From Salvia splendens (taxonomy: Eukaryota > Streptophyta > Magnoliopsida > Lamiales > Lamiaceae): 64,000 nucleotides of DNA. The notes beneath the pieces were generated by a model. The model was given only the letters and a program-made list of their open reading frames with translations, had not been told where the DNA came from and made no database searches. The stretch spans positions 15,820,902 through 15,884,901 of the forward strand of contig NC_056037.1 in assembly GCF_004379255.2 (NCBI RefSeq). Reading direction: 5' to 3'. A program made the position numbers and the translations under genes. The stretch's first letter is position 1; every line of letters starts with the position of its first letter. Below are positions 33,416 through 45,998 of the stretch, piece by piece.

Positions 33416-34089
33416 AGATGATAGCATATTAGCATTCTTGATTCTTTTGATGTGTGTTAGAACATTGCAATTGTATTAGTGCTGTGTTGAACATATGAAT
33501 TCGTGTTATAAATAAACTTGTTGCTAATTTTATTCATCTCATAACTTTGCAGTTTTGCATTTTTAGTCATTCTTAATGCTTGAAACAGATGGCAGAAATC
33601 TGCAAACTTTATTATGTCATTTCAGATACTGCAAAGTAAGTTTGTTTAATTATACAATACAATGTTTCCTCTTATGAACTGAATCTGTGTTTTTCTGCAG
33701 AACGATCGGTAAACGAGCTGCAGTTTGAACTCAACCCAAGTCGATGGAGACAGAGGGGGCTGATTTCATGAGGTACGCAGACAGCAGCTCAGAAGCAAGA
33801 GCTGCAACGAGGCGGATCCTTTCCAGTATCTCCAACAGCAGCTTTCACTTGGATTCAGGATTCTCAAACAAAGGTAAACAACTCAAATCATTGCAAACTG
33901 GTTTAACTATGTTGAAATTTTGAGAAGAGAAAACACACACTCCCCCAATGATAACAACTCAGAGAATCGTGTTTTTAATAATCAGTCTGATCTGGTGCTG
34001 TGTTCTGTTGAAATTTCATGACACCATGTTTCTCCTCTTCATAGGGCACAACTTCAACTGTGGGAGAAGCTGCTGATTCCTCAAGTTCT
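33416..34089. other. Region after SIP2 with one exon-like segment
   Basis: Holds the SIP2 3' UTR. At about 33702-33875 (+) an acceptor-like site, codon-rich sequence (DSSSEARAATRRILSSISNS in one frame) and a donor-like site look like an exon. A stop interrupts one joined frame and I do not recognise the product. It may be a relic of a gene fragment. Confidence 0.3.
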
Positions 34090-35076
34090 TGATCAACAGG
34101 AACAGCAAAGTTGTCTGAATCGGCAACCATTTCTCGCTCAATCACCTTTTGTTTAAGGTTTTCATGAATGGCACCATATTTCTATGCTTAGAAGTATCTC
34201 AGGAAGTGTAAGCTCTTTCCCTCTGCAAATTTGTTTCCCATTTCAATGTCAATTTTCTCCTTTAAGCTCATGACATCCTTTGTTCGAGGAAGTTTGAGAT
34301 GAGGTGTTCAGCCATTCACCCACTCCATTGAAGGGGTGTTCCATCTCGAACGATCATCTCATTCAGGAGGCCTCATGTTCCTTGGTACAATCCTGGGATC
34401 TCTGCTGGAAGTGAGGAGAAGGAAGACTACATCCTGCAAAAACATCCATGTCCTGAGACAACAGAATCTATAACACGAAATTTGATCGATTCGCTTACCA
34501 AAATTGTGAGTACAAGAGCTACTATAAGCACAATATAACAAGAAACAGCAGGTTTGTCTTCTTTAAGGACAACCTTTATACAAAATCCAAGGGCAGGGGC
34601 AGCGATCAAGAAGGCCGGCAAAAACAAAGAAGATACGTCCGGACCAAACACCAATCTCCCTCCAAAGAAGAAACTCTTCAAACAAAGATAACTGCAAATG
34701 CTTGCTTGTGGTCGTAACGTGTCATCTTAAACAAGAAAAGGGATTTTCAAATTCAATCTTGCAAGTATGAAAAGTTCACCATGTTTAAAGCTCAACATCT
34801 GAGAAGATCCTGTTTTGATCTTAGTAGATGAAAAGTTAGAGCAACTGAAACTGAATTCAGTCACCAATGACATGAAATTATGAAAATAAACAAGAACAAA
34901 TCCAATTCAACCTCAGCAAGAGAGTTATTGGAGTTGCATTCAAAAACCAAGAATATTTCTTTTGAACAAATTATCAAACATATTGGATGTATATACAACC
35001 ATCCGTAAACAGAACTAACATTGCTTCCTCTCCAAACTTGATAAAGCCTTTGCTGCTCGTGTTTCTCCGGTTCCAT
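34090..35076 (-). pseudogene. DHHC-type S-acyltransferase relic lacking the DHHC core
   Basis: Minus strand. A first exon (35076-35020) reads MEPEKHEQQRLYQVWRGSN with a GT donor. A second segment (about 34677-34430) reads SFFFGGRLVFGPDVSSLFLP followed by two hydrophobic stretches, and continues in another frame to LLTSSRDPRIVPRNMRPPE at about 34362. These are the N-terminal landmarks of plant PAT proteins (GGRLVFGPD, TSSRDPGIIPRN). Next come MEW and TPHLKLPRTKDV, but where the cysteine-rich domain with DHHC should follow, the sequence jumps to an unrelated or C-terminal-like segment. Frameshifts and stops occur. Without DHHC it cannot palmitoylate. Confidence 0.65.
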
Positions 35077-36219
35077 ATATTCTTCAGTTCAGTGAAATAA
35101 ACAGAAATTGAACTGATGAAAAATATGAAATCCCAAATTCTTGTTTGAGTTGCAAACTGTTTTTTATTCTTGCAAGAGTTTAAAAGCTGATGAAATCTTT
35201 CATAATACGAGCAAGAGATTTTCTCTTTTTTCTATTCTTTATTCTTATTATTTCCTTGACAACATTTATAAATTGACCAAACTACCCACCCTAGATTGAT
35301 TCGTGTGAAACATCCAATTAAGTTGGATAATACTATTATCAATCATATTTTATTGCGCAATAAAAACCTCTACTTAATGTAAGATAATAAAAATCTTCAA
35401 AATTGTAATACTCTGCCATCCCGTAGTATCCTGCAAAAATATCATCTACATACATCTAACTCTTGAGTGTTGTAACATCCCAGGAGAGCAAAAGAGGGGC
35501 AATTGTTTCTAAACATTACAGATTAATCCTAGAAACTGAAGAACATAATAGCATTTCTGATTTAGGAGTAGGCAGAAAAACATGAAAAGAGCTAATGAAA
35601 TTCCAACACCTCTGTATCACAATAACACACTGCAAACTACATAGATTTTACAACAACTACCGTCGACGAGCTCATTCTAGTCTAGCACACCTTGAGACGC
35701 CAGCTCCTTCCTTCCATCTCTCTTTCACAGAGAGACGGGAGGCACGCACATAAAGGATGCATAGGGAAAATTTCCATATTTCTGCAAGCTTATACTGTAA
35801 CCTATAAATCATCACAAGCATTAGATTAGCCTGAAGACTGGTTGATTTATCAAATTGCCGCCAAACAGGCAAGGGGAAAGATGCAGGGCTCATTCAAAAA
35901 CCATATCAAATAAGCATATCCAATAGACAACAAAAGTACTATCACAATTTCTCAAGATTTAAGAACATGCGTAATGTACCTTGTTTAAGGTGTGTATTTC
36001 TGAGTCATATGCGTTGGCAATAACTGAAAGAACTAAGGCATGACCCAACACACCTTTTCTCGAATTACACAAGTTCCAATCACACAAATTATGGAAAGTG
36101 GCATCAAGGCAACAAGTAACAAAATGCATACACTAAAACTTAAGGGTGATCAAGATAACTAACCTTTATTTCAAAGCATGAATCACTGAGAAATTCATGG
36201 ATCCCCATAATAGAGATGG
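35077..36219. other. Intergenic, including the 3' region of the SUVH gene
   Basis: A+T-rich. The part nearest 36219 should hold the 3' UTR of the minus-strand SUVH gene. Short open frames on the minus strand have no recognisable similarity. Confidence 0.45.
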
Positions 36220-38271
36220 TCAATAGAATTGGCCTCTGCACTTCACTGATCCACACAAGCACCTCTTCATCCCTCTGTCTGCTTTTGCGGGTATTCCGTA
36301 GTCGTAAGTCAGCTCCTGCATTGGAGGGATGTGTCGTATGGCAAAGAAAGCAATGTGGAGACAAACACCATTGTTACTTTCCCGTAGAATGGGCTGCCAG
36401 AACACATTAGGGGAGCAGCTATGGTTCATGAAACGGGACACATTCCCGTTGTTCTTAGCACTTATAACAAGAGGGAATGGGGCCTTCTTGGAGCAATTAG
36501 AGTCGTGAACCCGTTCCAGTGGTACGTAGTAGCGACCAGTATCAAAGATGTAACTGTCATCATTTGCATTTTCGAATTCACCTGCAGTGACCTTGACGAT
36601 GTCCCCAGCATACTCGCAGATAAAACTCCCCGAACGAATAGGGTCCCACGACCTAAGCCCCCAACCCTGGTTCTTTGTCTTAAAAACCTCCAAGCGGAAT
36701 TTTACACCAGCCTGAGAGATACGATTTCGACCGTTCAGAGGAGACTGGCAAGTCTGTCCACACTCATGTATCAGTGATTTAGTAGTTAAAAGAACACCTG
36801 TAGACGAATAGGGGAGCAAGCCTTCATTTTTCTGGATACAAGGACAACTGGTATCGCCTGGTTCGCATCCATCTACACAATGACAACCCGAAAACACCTT
36901 GGATGACGGAAAAGGTTGAGAGTATTTGAGACTAGCAACGTAGGAGAAATGAGCAGGTGCTTTCTCCCCATCTATGTCGTTTACAAGAGCCACAGGCTGA
37001 GTCTCAGAACCCAAAGATAGGTCTGGGATTATAAGGGCGGGTCGAGTAGCAGTCCCGTCCCTCCACTGCTGTATCGATTTCCACAATGAGTAAGCTTCGG
37101 GCTGCCCTGGTTGCCTTATTAACTTATACTTGAACACATTGCAACCAGACTTATACTTTTCTATCCACGACTCATGAATTTTGTAAAGACCGTCATACAC
37201 ATAAATCTTGCTGGGTGCATTACTAGTAGTATCCTTAATACCCCTTACGACCCTTACATCGTTACCACGTTGCATACTCTTTTCTAGGGCAAGATTTCCC
37301 CCCTCGAGTTTCTGGTCGAACTTCTGGCCATCTTTCCTGTGTACTCCACCCTGACCGCTGTAGATCAACACATTAGTATCATCTCCATCATTATCATCAT
37401 AGCCTCCAGCGGAAACTATGCTGACAGCCACAGGCTCTTTATCTACAGTGACCTTGACGCTCATATAATCTATCCCAGCCATGGTCTGAGTATGTAATCC
37501 CACCAAGCAGAGCTCCATTCTAAAGAAAAAGATATCTCCGACATCAATCACGGGTATATGGCCAACCCTCTTTGACTTATTTGTCCGCAATCCTTTGGTC
37601 ATCATAAGATTGGAAGCTTTGAGGTCAGGACGCCAGGCTCGTCCAGAAGAATTACTCCTTGCTTCCTCAAGTTGAGTAAGCCTTCTCCGGATCAAGTCAA
37701 AGACCAAGAGCACAGTTGCAGCTGTATCCTTGTCACCATTAGCTCTTCTAGAATCATCAAACTCTTTAAGCTTAAACAAGGTCAAGATATCATTAGCGAC
37801 TGATTCAACATTAATCTCTTCCCCATTCCCTGCTGGTCTCCTCTTTGGACGCCCCTTTGTTCTCTTCCCTGAATTGCTAGCCCCGTCTGCATCAGGGACA
37901 GGCATGCTAGCATACTGGTCACTTTGATTCTTTATCCCATTCACATGTGGAGCAGGGGTCCTAAACGCGTTTAATGGAACTGGACCTGGTATACTGCTAT
38001 CAAAACCAGTGTTGCCTGACTGGTTTCGAGTTGTGGTGGGCTGAGAACCGTTTGAAACCAAAAACGGGTAAAACGGTTGGACTCCAGCAGGGAAAGGGCC
38101 AGAAGGTGGAATACATCCAAAAGGAGTTGGATTCGGGGTTGAAGCCGAACACATGCCTGGGGGATTAGGAAAAACAGGGGCAAGGATTCTTAAAGGCTTC
38201 ACATCATATACCTTAGACTTATCAATTAGCCTAGGAGGGGCATTTGAACCAGAGTTCAAACCTTGCTCCAT
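36220..38271 (-). CDS. SUVH3: SUVH1/SUVH3-type SRA-SET protein (H3K9 methyltransferase family)
   Basis: A single exon encodes 683 residues, as in the intronless SUVH1/3 group. Order: a proline-rich N-terminus opening with KVYDVKPLRILAPVFPN; an AT-hook-like KRTKGRPKRRP (136-146); an SRA/YDG domain (about 236-386) with VGDIFFFRMELCLVGLHTQT and YSGQGG, which binds methylated DNA; pre-SET (about 455-520); SET (about 523-660) with NHSCSPN (616-622) and ELTYDYG (653-659); and post-SET CLCGSVKCRG. It acts in nuclear chromatin. Oddity: in pre-SET the second cysteine cluster reads CGQTCQSPLNGRNR (504-517), where family members have Cys in place of S510 and G514 (codons TCT and GGT, each one base from TGT). 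Two zinc ligands are thus missing. Symbol is by resemblance; SUVH1 is equally possible. Confidence 0.92.
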   Translation of the reverse strand: MEQGLNSGSNAPPRLIDKSKVYDVKPLRILAPVFPNPPGMCSASTPNPTPFGCIPPSGPFPAGVQPFYPFLVSNGSQPTTTRNQSGNTGFDSSIPGPVPLNAFRTPAPHVNGIKNQSDQYASMPVPDADGASNSGKRTKGRPKRRPAGNGEEINVESVANDILTLFKLKEFDDSRRANGDKDTAATVLLVFDLIRRRLTQLEEARSNSSGRAWRPDLKASNLMMTKGLRTNKSKRVGHIPVIDVGDIFFFRMELCLVGLHTQTMAGIDYMSVKVTVDKEPVAVSIVSAGGYDDNDGDDTNVLIYSGQGGVHRKDGQKFDQKLEGGNLALEKSMQRGNDVRVVRGIKDTTSNAPSKIYVYDGLYKIHESWIEKYKSGCNVFKYKLIRQPGQPEAYSLWKSIQQWRDGTATRPALIIPDLSLGSETQPVALVNDIDGEKAPAHFSYVASLKYSQPFPSSKVFSGCHCVDGCEPGDTSCPCIQKNEGLLPYSSTGVLLTTKSLIHECGQTCQSPLNGRNRISQAGVKFRLEVFKTKNQGWGLRSWDPIRSGSFICEYAGDIVKVTAGEFENANDDSYIFDTGRYYVPLERVHDSNCSKKAPFPLVISAKNNGNVSRFMNHSCSPNVFWQPILRESNNGVCLHIAFFAIRHIPPMQELTYDYGIPAKADRGMKRCLCGSVKCRGQFY

Positions 38272-40615
38272 CTAACCACGATGTAAATCGGTCAACTACA
38301 ACGTATACAACCCCTTTCGCTAAACAGTGGGGTAGATCCGTGAGATTGCTGAAAATCTAAATTACATAAACAATTCACTACCTAGTCTGTTTATTTCAGC
38401 ACAAGCCAAGAACACTTTTTTTTTCAACCTAGAGATACGCAGAAACTAAAAAGAAATAAAATTAACAAGTCAACAGTCACAAATGAACCATAACAGAATG
38501 GTTACCACTGCAGAAATTCACTGCAGCGAGCACCGGATTCCTGCATCATGCATAGCCATTAAAATCAGAAATTAGACTTGAAAAATCAAATCCCCACCGG
38601 ATTGAACCTTAAATCCCTAGATTTGATATAAACCCTTGAAAATCCATGAACACGATTAGCAAGATTTCGAGTATCAACGCACACAGCTGTAAAAGTGTGA
38701 TGAACAAAAACTTATAGGAAATGAGAAATTAACGCTTTCGGTTCGAAAAAAATACACGATTTAGTTGTGTTTTAACCTAACCCAGATCATATTCTTCGGT
38801 TCAAACAAACATAGATATCTTCAAAGGGAGAAATTACCTCAGAGCTGGAGAGTAACTTTTTCAGTGTTTATTTGTTTGCTTTATCTAGGTATATAAGCAT
38901 TAATTGCGTGCGCTTTGTCGGAGTAATCTTAATTAATTTTTTAAGAGGGGTGCTAAATGGTCATATTAGGCCAAGCATAATTTATCTTTTAGCTAAAAAT
39001 TAAATGAGTTCAATTAATAATTAACTCACCTTAAAAGTATCAAAACTCTTAAGATAACTCTACCCCTACCTTAGTTTAAGAAGTAAGTCCTTTATATTCA
39101 TCCATCCAACAATGTTTTTATTATTTTTAGAAGATCTTTACGTTTTATTAGAGTACTTTATATCCTTTTGCTTTTTATTCAAATGTTTATTTAAAATAAT
39201 ATTACTCGACATATACTGTAATCTTAAGAAATATTTTTATCATTACTATTATTATTTTTATTTTTATAAATTAAGTATGACGAAAAAGCTATCATAAATT
39301 CATAATTTAGTTATAACTTAATATTAAGTTTCAATACTATTTTGTCATAATATTTCACAATCTAATAATCGTATATCATAGTGCACTATAATATATTATT
39401 ATTAGATTGTAATACACCTTAGTGTTTAATACATAAATTATTGATAGGACTCGTAAATTGTGATGCTAAATGTAGAGAGAATGCTAAATAATTATGGAGA
39501 GAGAATGCTAAATAATAATGATTAGAAATAGACAAATTAAAAGGTAAGTCAAAATAAATTGTGCATAAATTATTATGGAGAGAGAATGTTGTAAATTTAA
39601 ATTTGAAGTAAAAAATTGAGAAAAGGGTAATTAAGTAAAATTATCTTAGCACTAACTATTACTATTAATTTATTGCATTGACTTTAATAATTATTTACAA
39701 AAATGTTATTGTGTGGCTGGCCACATTATGGCCACATAGCATTACTCATTTTTTAATAGGTAGGGAAATGGAAATATATAAGTTATTATTTAAAGTTGAA
39801 GCATACATCATGACACACACTTATGATAAAATTTGATATATATAGAAAATTTCTTTAGTAAACTATTTCTAAATAAAAGGCACTATCGTGGGCTATTTGA
39901 AAAGAATTCCATCTTTGATTAGTGATCATTTTGGTTGTAATAGTTTTATTTTTTTATGTAAATTTTAAATTTAATTGTTATTTTCAAATTTAATATCTAC
40001 TTTATTTTATTTTAAGAGTATTTTATGGCTGTTGATGAATATTTAATATAATAAAATAAATTTCCAGACCATCTTTATTCTTACTAATTATCTTTATATA
40101 TTTACAAAGCATAAAAATATCTGCAATGCCAAGATATAGATTTATATGTTGACTTTTCTATTTATTTGATATCATAGAAATGCTTAACTTGAAGTCCTAT
40201 AAAACACAAGAGTCCGTCTCAGCCTGATCAAAAATACGCAGGCATGTCATTTGTGTATCCAGTTTCAATTTTATTTAAACATTAATCTGTTGCATCTTTT
40301 TTCTGGTATTAGAGAAGTAACCACAAGAAGAGCTCCAATTGATCTCTACCTTCGTGATTTGATGCAACTCAACCTAAAATCAAATACACAAATCGATAGA
40401 AAGACTCAATAGGAACTGTTGGTGAGAGTACTGCACAAAATGGAACTTCAAATGTAATTGGAAACAAAAGATACATGAATGGTTGAGGACTACAATCACT
40501 CAAGGAAGAATGATAAGATGAACACGATACATTCAATAGAGAATTGCTGGATTCTCACAATGACCACAACTCTCAAGCTAACACACTAATTTCATGCCCT
40601 AGAGTTGTTGTTATC
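38272..40615. other. SUVH leader and A+T-rich intergenic DNA
   Basis: The first 600 bp probably contain the SUVH 5' leader and promoter on the minus strand, perhaps with a leader intron. The rest is A+T-rich without a supported gene. The 250 bp before the Copia 2 insertion (about 40350-40615) resemble an LTR or other dispersed repeat but cannot be closed into an element. Confidence 0.4.
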
Positions 40616-41158
40616 TGTTGGTTATTTTAGTGTAATTGGATTAACTTGATTGATCAATATTATCATAATGAGACATCATATAAGTTTGGAAGTGCGGAGT
40701 GCACGTTTGTTTGAATTCATTATGATTAGACGGGGGTTCAGGGGCAGAGCCCCCAAGTTGCGGGGTCCCCGGGCAGAGCCCCTGGCTGGGGTCGAGCTGT
40801 GTAGAAAATTTTTATTTCCATTAAAGTTGCTGTGTAGAAAATTCATCCGGAAATATAATTTCTGATAGTCGAAGGACTAATTTGCAATTTTCGAAACTCC
40901 TTAAAAACTGTTAAAATCAGTTAAGAAATGAAAGAGACGCAATGCTTCATGAAGAGACACGATGTTTTCGTTTCAGACCTCTTCTTATTGATCTTTTTCT
41001 GTTCAAAGGAAAATCGCAGAATCAGCATACGAAACTTCTAAAACCTGAATTGTATCCGATCAAATATTGGTAGAACCACCAAATTGATTTGATCTGAAAG
41101 TGTTATTCACGCCTTTCAGTATATCCAGTTGTTCACGATTCAGTAAATCTCCCTAACA
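40616..41158 (+). repeat. 5' LTR of Copia 2
   Basis: 543 bp, intact, matching the two parts of the split 3' LTR in order. It contains a G+C-rich segment with the repeated word GGGGCAGAGCCCC-like at 40735-40790. Confidence 0.88.
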
Positions 41159-41182
41159 AAGATCAAATCAATTTTTCCGAAG

Positions 41183-42745
41183 ATGTCGAACAAGGAAACG
41201 ACGAAGGAAGCAACGAAAGGTTTCGCGAAGTTGGACAAGTTTGCTGGCCAGGATTTCAGACGCTGGCAAAAGAATATGCATTTCATGTTGACGAATCTGA
41301 AGGTCGTGTATGTTCTGAGTACTCCCATGCCCGAGGCTGTTGAGAATGAAACTCTGGAACAAACGAGGAGGCAGATGAAGTGGGAGATCGACGACTACAT
41401 ATGTCGTGGTCACATCTTAAACGGTATGTCTGATTCCCTATTTGATGTGTATCAAAACGTAGAGTCTGCTAAAGAGTTGTGGAATTCCCTCGAAGCAAAA
41501 TATATGCCAGAAGATGTTTCTAGCAAGAAATTTCTTGTTGGGAACTTTATTAACTATAAAATGGTGGATTCGAGGTCTGTCATGGAACAATACAACGAAT
41601 TGTTGAGGATATTGGGACAGTTTTCCCAATATGATATGAAAATGGATGAATCCACTTCTGTTTCTAGTATTATAGATAAATTGTCACCCTCCTGGAAGGA
41701 TTTTAAAAATAATCTGAAACATAAGAAGGAGGAGTTGAATCTGGTCGAACTTGGAAGTGACTTCCAAATCGAACAGTCCATACGTGATATGGAAAAAGGC
41801 TCTGTCGGTAATGGTAAAACAATGGTTGGTTCTTCTGTGAACATGGTGGAAGAGGGTGAATCCTCCAAAACTGGTAAAGAGAAACGAACATTTCAAGGGA
41901 AACGAAAGTTTCAAGGAAACAACGGTAAGGCTGGGAATAAGAAGCCTAAACTGATGTGCTGGAAGTGCGGTAAATCCGGGCACTTCAAGAGGGATTGTAA
42001 GTCTAGAAACGGTGGAGGTAAAGGAAAGAACGAGGCTGGTACAAGTGGATCCAAGGATCCTGGAAAACAATCAGGTTCGTTTTATGTACCTAATGATCAT
42101 TCTGTTGAGAATTATTATGCATCAATAATCTCTGAAGCACTCTATGTGCAGGATGATGATCTTTCGTGGTGGGTTGATTCGGGTGCAACATGTCATGTGT
42201 GCAAGGATCGTCAATGGTTCAAGGATTTCAAACCAATTGAAGATGAATCTTCATTGAAGATGGGCAATGTTGCAACTGAACCAATCAAAGGAATAGGAAC
42301 TGTTAGCCTAGTATTTACTTCTGGAAACTTTTTAGTTTTAAAAAATGTTGTGTATGTACCTGGTATTCGTAAAAACTTAGTTTTTGGTATTGTATTAAAT
42401 AATTGTGGCTATAAACAAGTTTTAGAAAGTGGCAAATATATTCTGTCAAGACATGATACTTTTATTGGATTCGGTTATCTATGTGGCATGTTTAAGTTGA
42501 ATCTAGATGTTTCTTTTGTTAATAATTCTGTTTGCATGACTTCTACTAGTTCTAGTAATCATGTTAGTAAATCAGAATTGTGGCATGCTAGATTAGGACA
42601 TGTAAATTACAAGAGATTGAAAGGTGTGTCGAAAATGAGTTTAATACCAGCTTTTGATTTGAATATTGAAAGGTGTAAAACTTGCATGTTAACTAAAATT
42701 ACTCGACAACCTTTCAATAAAATTAGATCTAATTTTTTTGATGAG
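41183..42745 (+). pseudogene. Copia 2 gag, protease and start of integrase
   Basis: One open frame from MSNKETTKEATKGFAKLDKF. Gag carries a UBN2-like domain and the zinc knuckle CWKCGKSGHFKRDC. The protease motif DSGATCH is intact, as is the integrase HHCC finger (LWHARLGHVNYKRL with CKTC). The frame runs into foreign DNA near 42745 and lacks the integrase segment with the first catalytic Asp. Everything up to there has no stop, so this is the best-preserved Gag in the window. Confidence 0.85.
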
Positions 42746-43632
42746 ATGTGCTGCTGTGTAAATTTTTCGGTCTTCATTACAAGCTCATTTTACTTCATTG
42801 TATAGGTTTATTACTTCATTCCATACGTAATACCTTGAAACTACAACATTTTTTACTTTCTTCCAGTAGGTTTTGAAATGATTCAACATATGTTTCATTT
42901 GAATTCATTGACCTGAGTTTTTATTTTATTTACATTAAAAAAATGCAATTTATTCAAGTGCGTTTATTACTTCATTCAGAAACGTTATTACTTCATTGGA
43001 TAAGGTTTTTACTTCATTCCAGTAGGACTTCAAATGCTTCTACACATACTTCATTCCAATAATTTATTACATCATTCCATGTGTTTATTACACCATATCA
43101 GCGTTGTGGCGGTGGTGATAGATATTGTAGAGAGAAAGAACGGCACGCGACGGCGAAACCGCATTTACGTACTGGAATGAAGTAAAAACCTACTGGAATG
43201 AAGTTAAATCTTCGTAACATGTTAGTATGACTTATTTACCTTCGGATGAATTAAAATAGGCTCGTGATGAAGGCGAAAATAATTGATAAATTTGTGTCTC
43301 TCATCCATAAAAAACTAGATCTAAAAACCCTAATTTGGTATGGTTCGGTGGTTCGGTCTTTAAGAGTGTATTTGTGAACAATGGGACTATATATATATAT
43401 ATATATTACATTTATAAATATTTTGGATACAATAGGTTTTTTTTCGGTATACCGTTACCATACCGCATACCGTTATTACGGTATGGTAACGGTATAAAAA
43501 ATTATCATATCGAATTTTCGGTATACCGAAAATTTGGTATGGTATCGGTATGGAATTTTGCCATACCTTAATTTCTGGTACGGTATGCGGTATGGCACGG
43601 TCTGTACGGTATACCGTACCGACCCACCCCTA
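42746..43632. mobile_element. Insertion within the Copia 2 integrase
   Basis: The first 580 bp have seven or so copies of TTACTTCATTCC-like words and two inverted copies, with no recognisable gene. The last 300 bp (about 43330-43632) are a separate block of iterated GGTATACCG / CGGTATGG words ending in the complement of TAGGGGTGGGTCGGTACGG, a hAT-type terminus. About 35 integrase codons appear to have been lost at the site. Neither part shows a clear target duplication. Confidence 0.55.
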
Positions 43633-43633
43633 A

Positions 43634-45998
43634 TGATGCTACTAGATATCGCCATATCTATCTGTGCCATTCAAAAGATAAAGCTCTTGATAAATTTAAA
43701 ATCTTCAAAGAAAGTGTAGAGCTCCATCATGGTGTGAAGATTAAAGTTCTTCGCACTGATAGCGGAGGTGAGTATTATGATCCAGTATATTTCGAATCTA
43801 CTGGTATAGTACATCAGACCACTGCTCCATATACACCACAACAAAATGGTGTAGCAGAAAGGAAGAATAGAACATTGAAAGAAATGGTTAATTCAATGTT
43901 GTGCTATTTTAGCCTAAGTGGAGGATTTTGGGGTGAGGCTATGTTAACAGCCTGTTATTTATTGAACAGAGTTCCTAATAAAAGGAACAAGATAACCCCT
44001 TATGAACTTTGGCATAAGAAACCACCAAAACTGAGTTATCTCAGAGTTTGGGGTTGTCGGGTTGTGGTAAGACTAACTGGCCCAAAAATAAAAACAATAG
44101 GTCAAAGAGGTATAGATTGTGTATTTCTTGGCTATCCTGAAAATTCTGTCTGCTATAGGTTCTATGTCATAGAACCTAATGACTACGTATCCGTGCACTC
44201 TATTATTGAGTCAAGAGATGTTGATTTTGACAATGAAGATAGATTCACGTCTTTACCTAAACCTGGAGGCATGATTGCTAGCTCTAGTAACTCTGATGTG
44301 ATTAACAAAGTGACTAATACACCTCCTGAGACTAGGAGGAGTGGTAGAGCAAGAAAAGCTAAGTCTTTTGGTGATGATTTCCAATTGTACTTGGTAGAAG
44401 GATCAAGGAATGGAATTAACTTTCAATATCAATATTGTTTTAATATTGGTGATGATCCAAGGACCGACAAAGAAGCTATGGCATCGAGGGATGCTGCATT
44501 TTGGAAAGAGGCAATCCAAGATGAGATGGATTCTATAATCCAAAACAATACTTTGGATAGTAAATGGATCTTCAAAACGAAGATGAAGGTGGATAGAAGC
44601 ATAGACAAATATAAAGCCAGATTGGTTATCTAAGGATTTAGACAAAAAGAAGGAATTGATTTCTTTGACACCTATGCTCCTGTTGCTAGGATTTCCACCA
44701 TTAGATTATTGTTAACACTTGTTGTTATACATAATCTTATAATTCACCAATTGGACGTTAAGACTGCCTTTTTGAATGGTGAATTAGATGAAGAGATTTA
44801 CATGAAACAACCAGAAGGTTTTGTCATGCCTGGTAATGAACATAAGATATGTAAATTGGTAAAATTTCTTTATGGACAAAAGCAAGCCCCTAAGCAGTGG
44901 CATCAAAAGTTTGAAGACGTGGTGTTATCTAATAGTTTTGTATTAAACCAAGCAGACAAGTGTGTATATAGCAAATTTGATACTACTGGTAAAGGGGTGA
45001 TCATTTGCCTATATGTAGATGACATGTTGATCTTTGGTACTGACCAAGATCAAGTTGATAAAACAAAGGAATTTTTGTTGTCTAAGTTTGAGATGAAAGA
45101 CATGGGGAAGGCTGATGTGATTCTTGGAATTAAGATCACACATGGAGAACAAGGAATTTCCATTTCTCAATCACATTATATTGAGAATGTGTTGGAAAAA
45201 TTTAATTTCAAATATTGTTCTCCAGTTAAGACTCCTTTTGATCCAAGTGCAAAACTCGTGCCTAATAAAGGAGCTGCTGTGAATCAGCTTGAATATTCAA
45301 AGGCTATTGGATCACTCATGCATGTTATGATTAGTACTATACCCGATATAGCCTTTGCAGTTGGAAAATTGAGTCGATATAATCACAATCCAAGTTTAAT
45401 CCATTGGCAAGCAATGAATCGAGTATTTAGGTACTTAAAAGGAACCATGGATTATAGTTTGTCTTATTCTGGATTTCCTTATGTTCTTGAAGGTTATTCG
45501 GATGCAAGTTGGATTACCAATATGGAAGATCATTCTTCCACAAGTGGTTGGGTATTCCGTCTTGGAGGTGGTGCTATATGTTAGGCATCAAAGAAACAAA
45601 CTTGTATCACTAATTCAACAATGGAAACAGAGTTTGTGGCATTAGCAGCAGCGAGTAAAGAGGCTGAATGGCTAAGAAATTTAATTTATGAAATTCTATT
45701 GTGGCCTAAACCGATATCACCTATATCTATCAGATGTGATAGTGCAGCTACCTTGGCTAAGGCATATAGTCAAGTGTATAATGGAAAGTCAAGACACTTA
45801 GGTGTTAGACATGGCATGATTCGTGAACTTATTACGGATGGTGTGATATCTGTGGAGTTTGTGAGAACTCATAACAATTTAGCCGATCATTTAACTAAAG
45901 GGTTAAGTAGAGACCTTGTGCACAAGTCGGCTATAGGGGTGGGATTAAAATCCAAACAAATCTCTAATATTAAGATACCCAATTCTCATTTAGTATGA
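43634..45998 (+). pseudogene. Copia 2 integrase C-part, reverse transcriptase and RNase H
   Basis: Integrase resumes at DATRY and keeps TDSGGEY and TPQQNGVAERKNRTLKEM. Reverse transcriptase keeps [20 protein letters not shown] and [10 protein letters not shown]. RNase H keeps YSDASW and METEFVAL. Two stops interrupt it: TAA at 44631-44633, in place of the Lys of the VAKGF motif, and TAG at 45582-45584, where Trp is usual. Otherwise the frame is open to 45998. Confidence 0.88.

Noticed and set aside
33702..33875. A separate host gene after SIP2
   Set aside because: One exon-like segment without a recognisable product or joining exons is not enough; kept only as a note.
36421..36777. Plus-strand open frame
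   Set aside because: It is antisense to the conserved SET domain of the SUVH gene.
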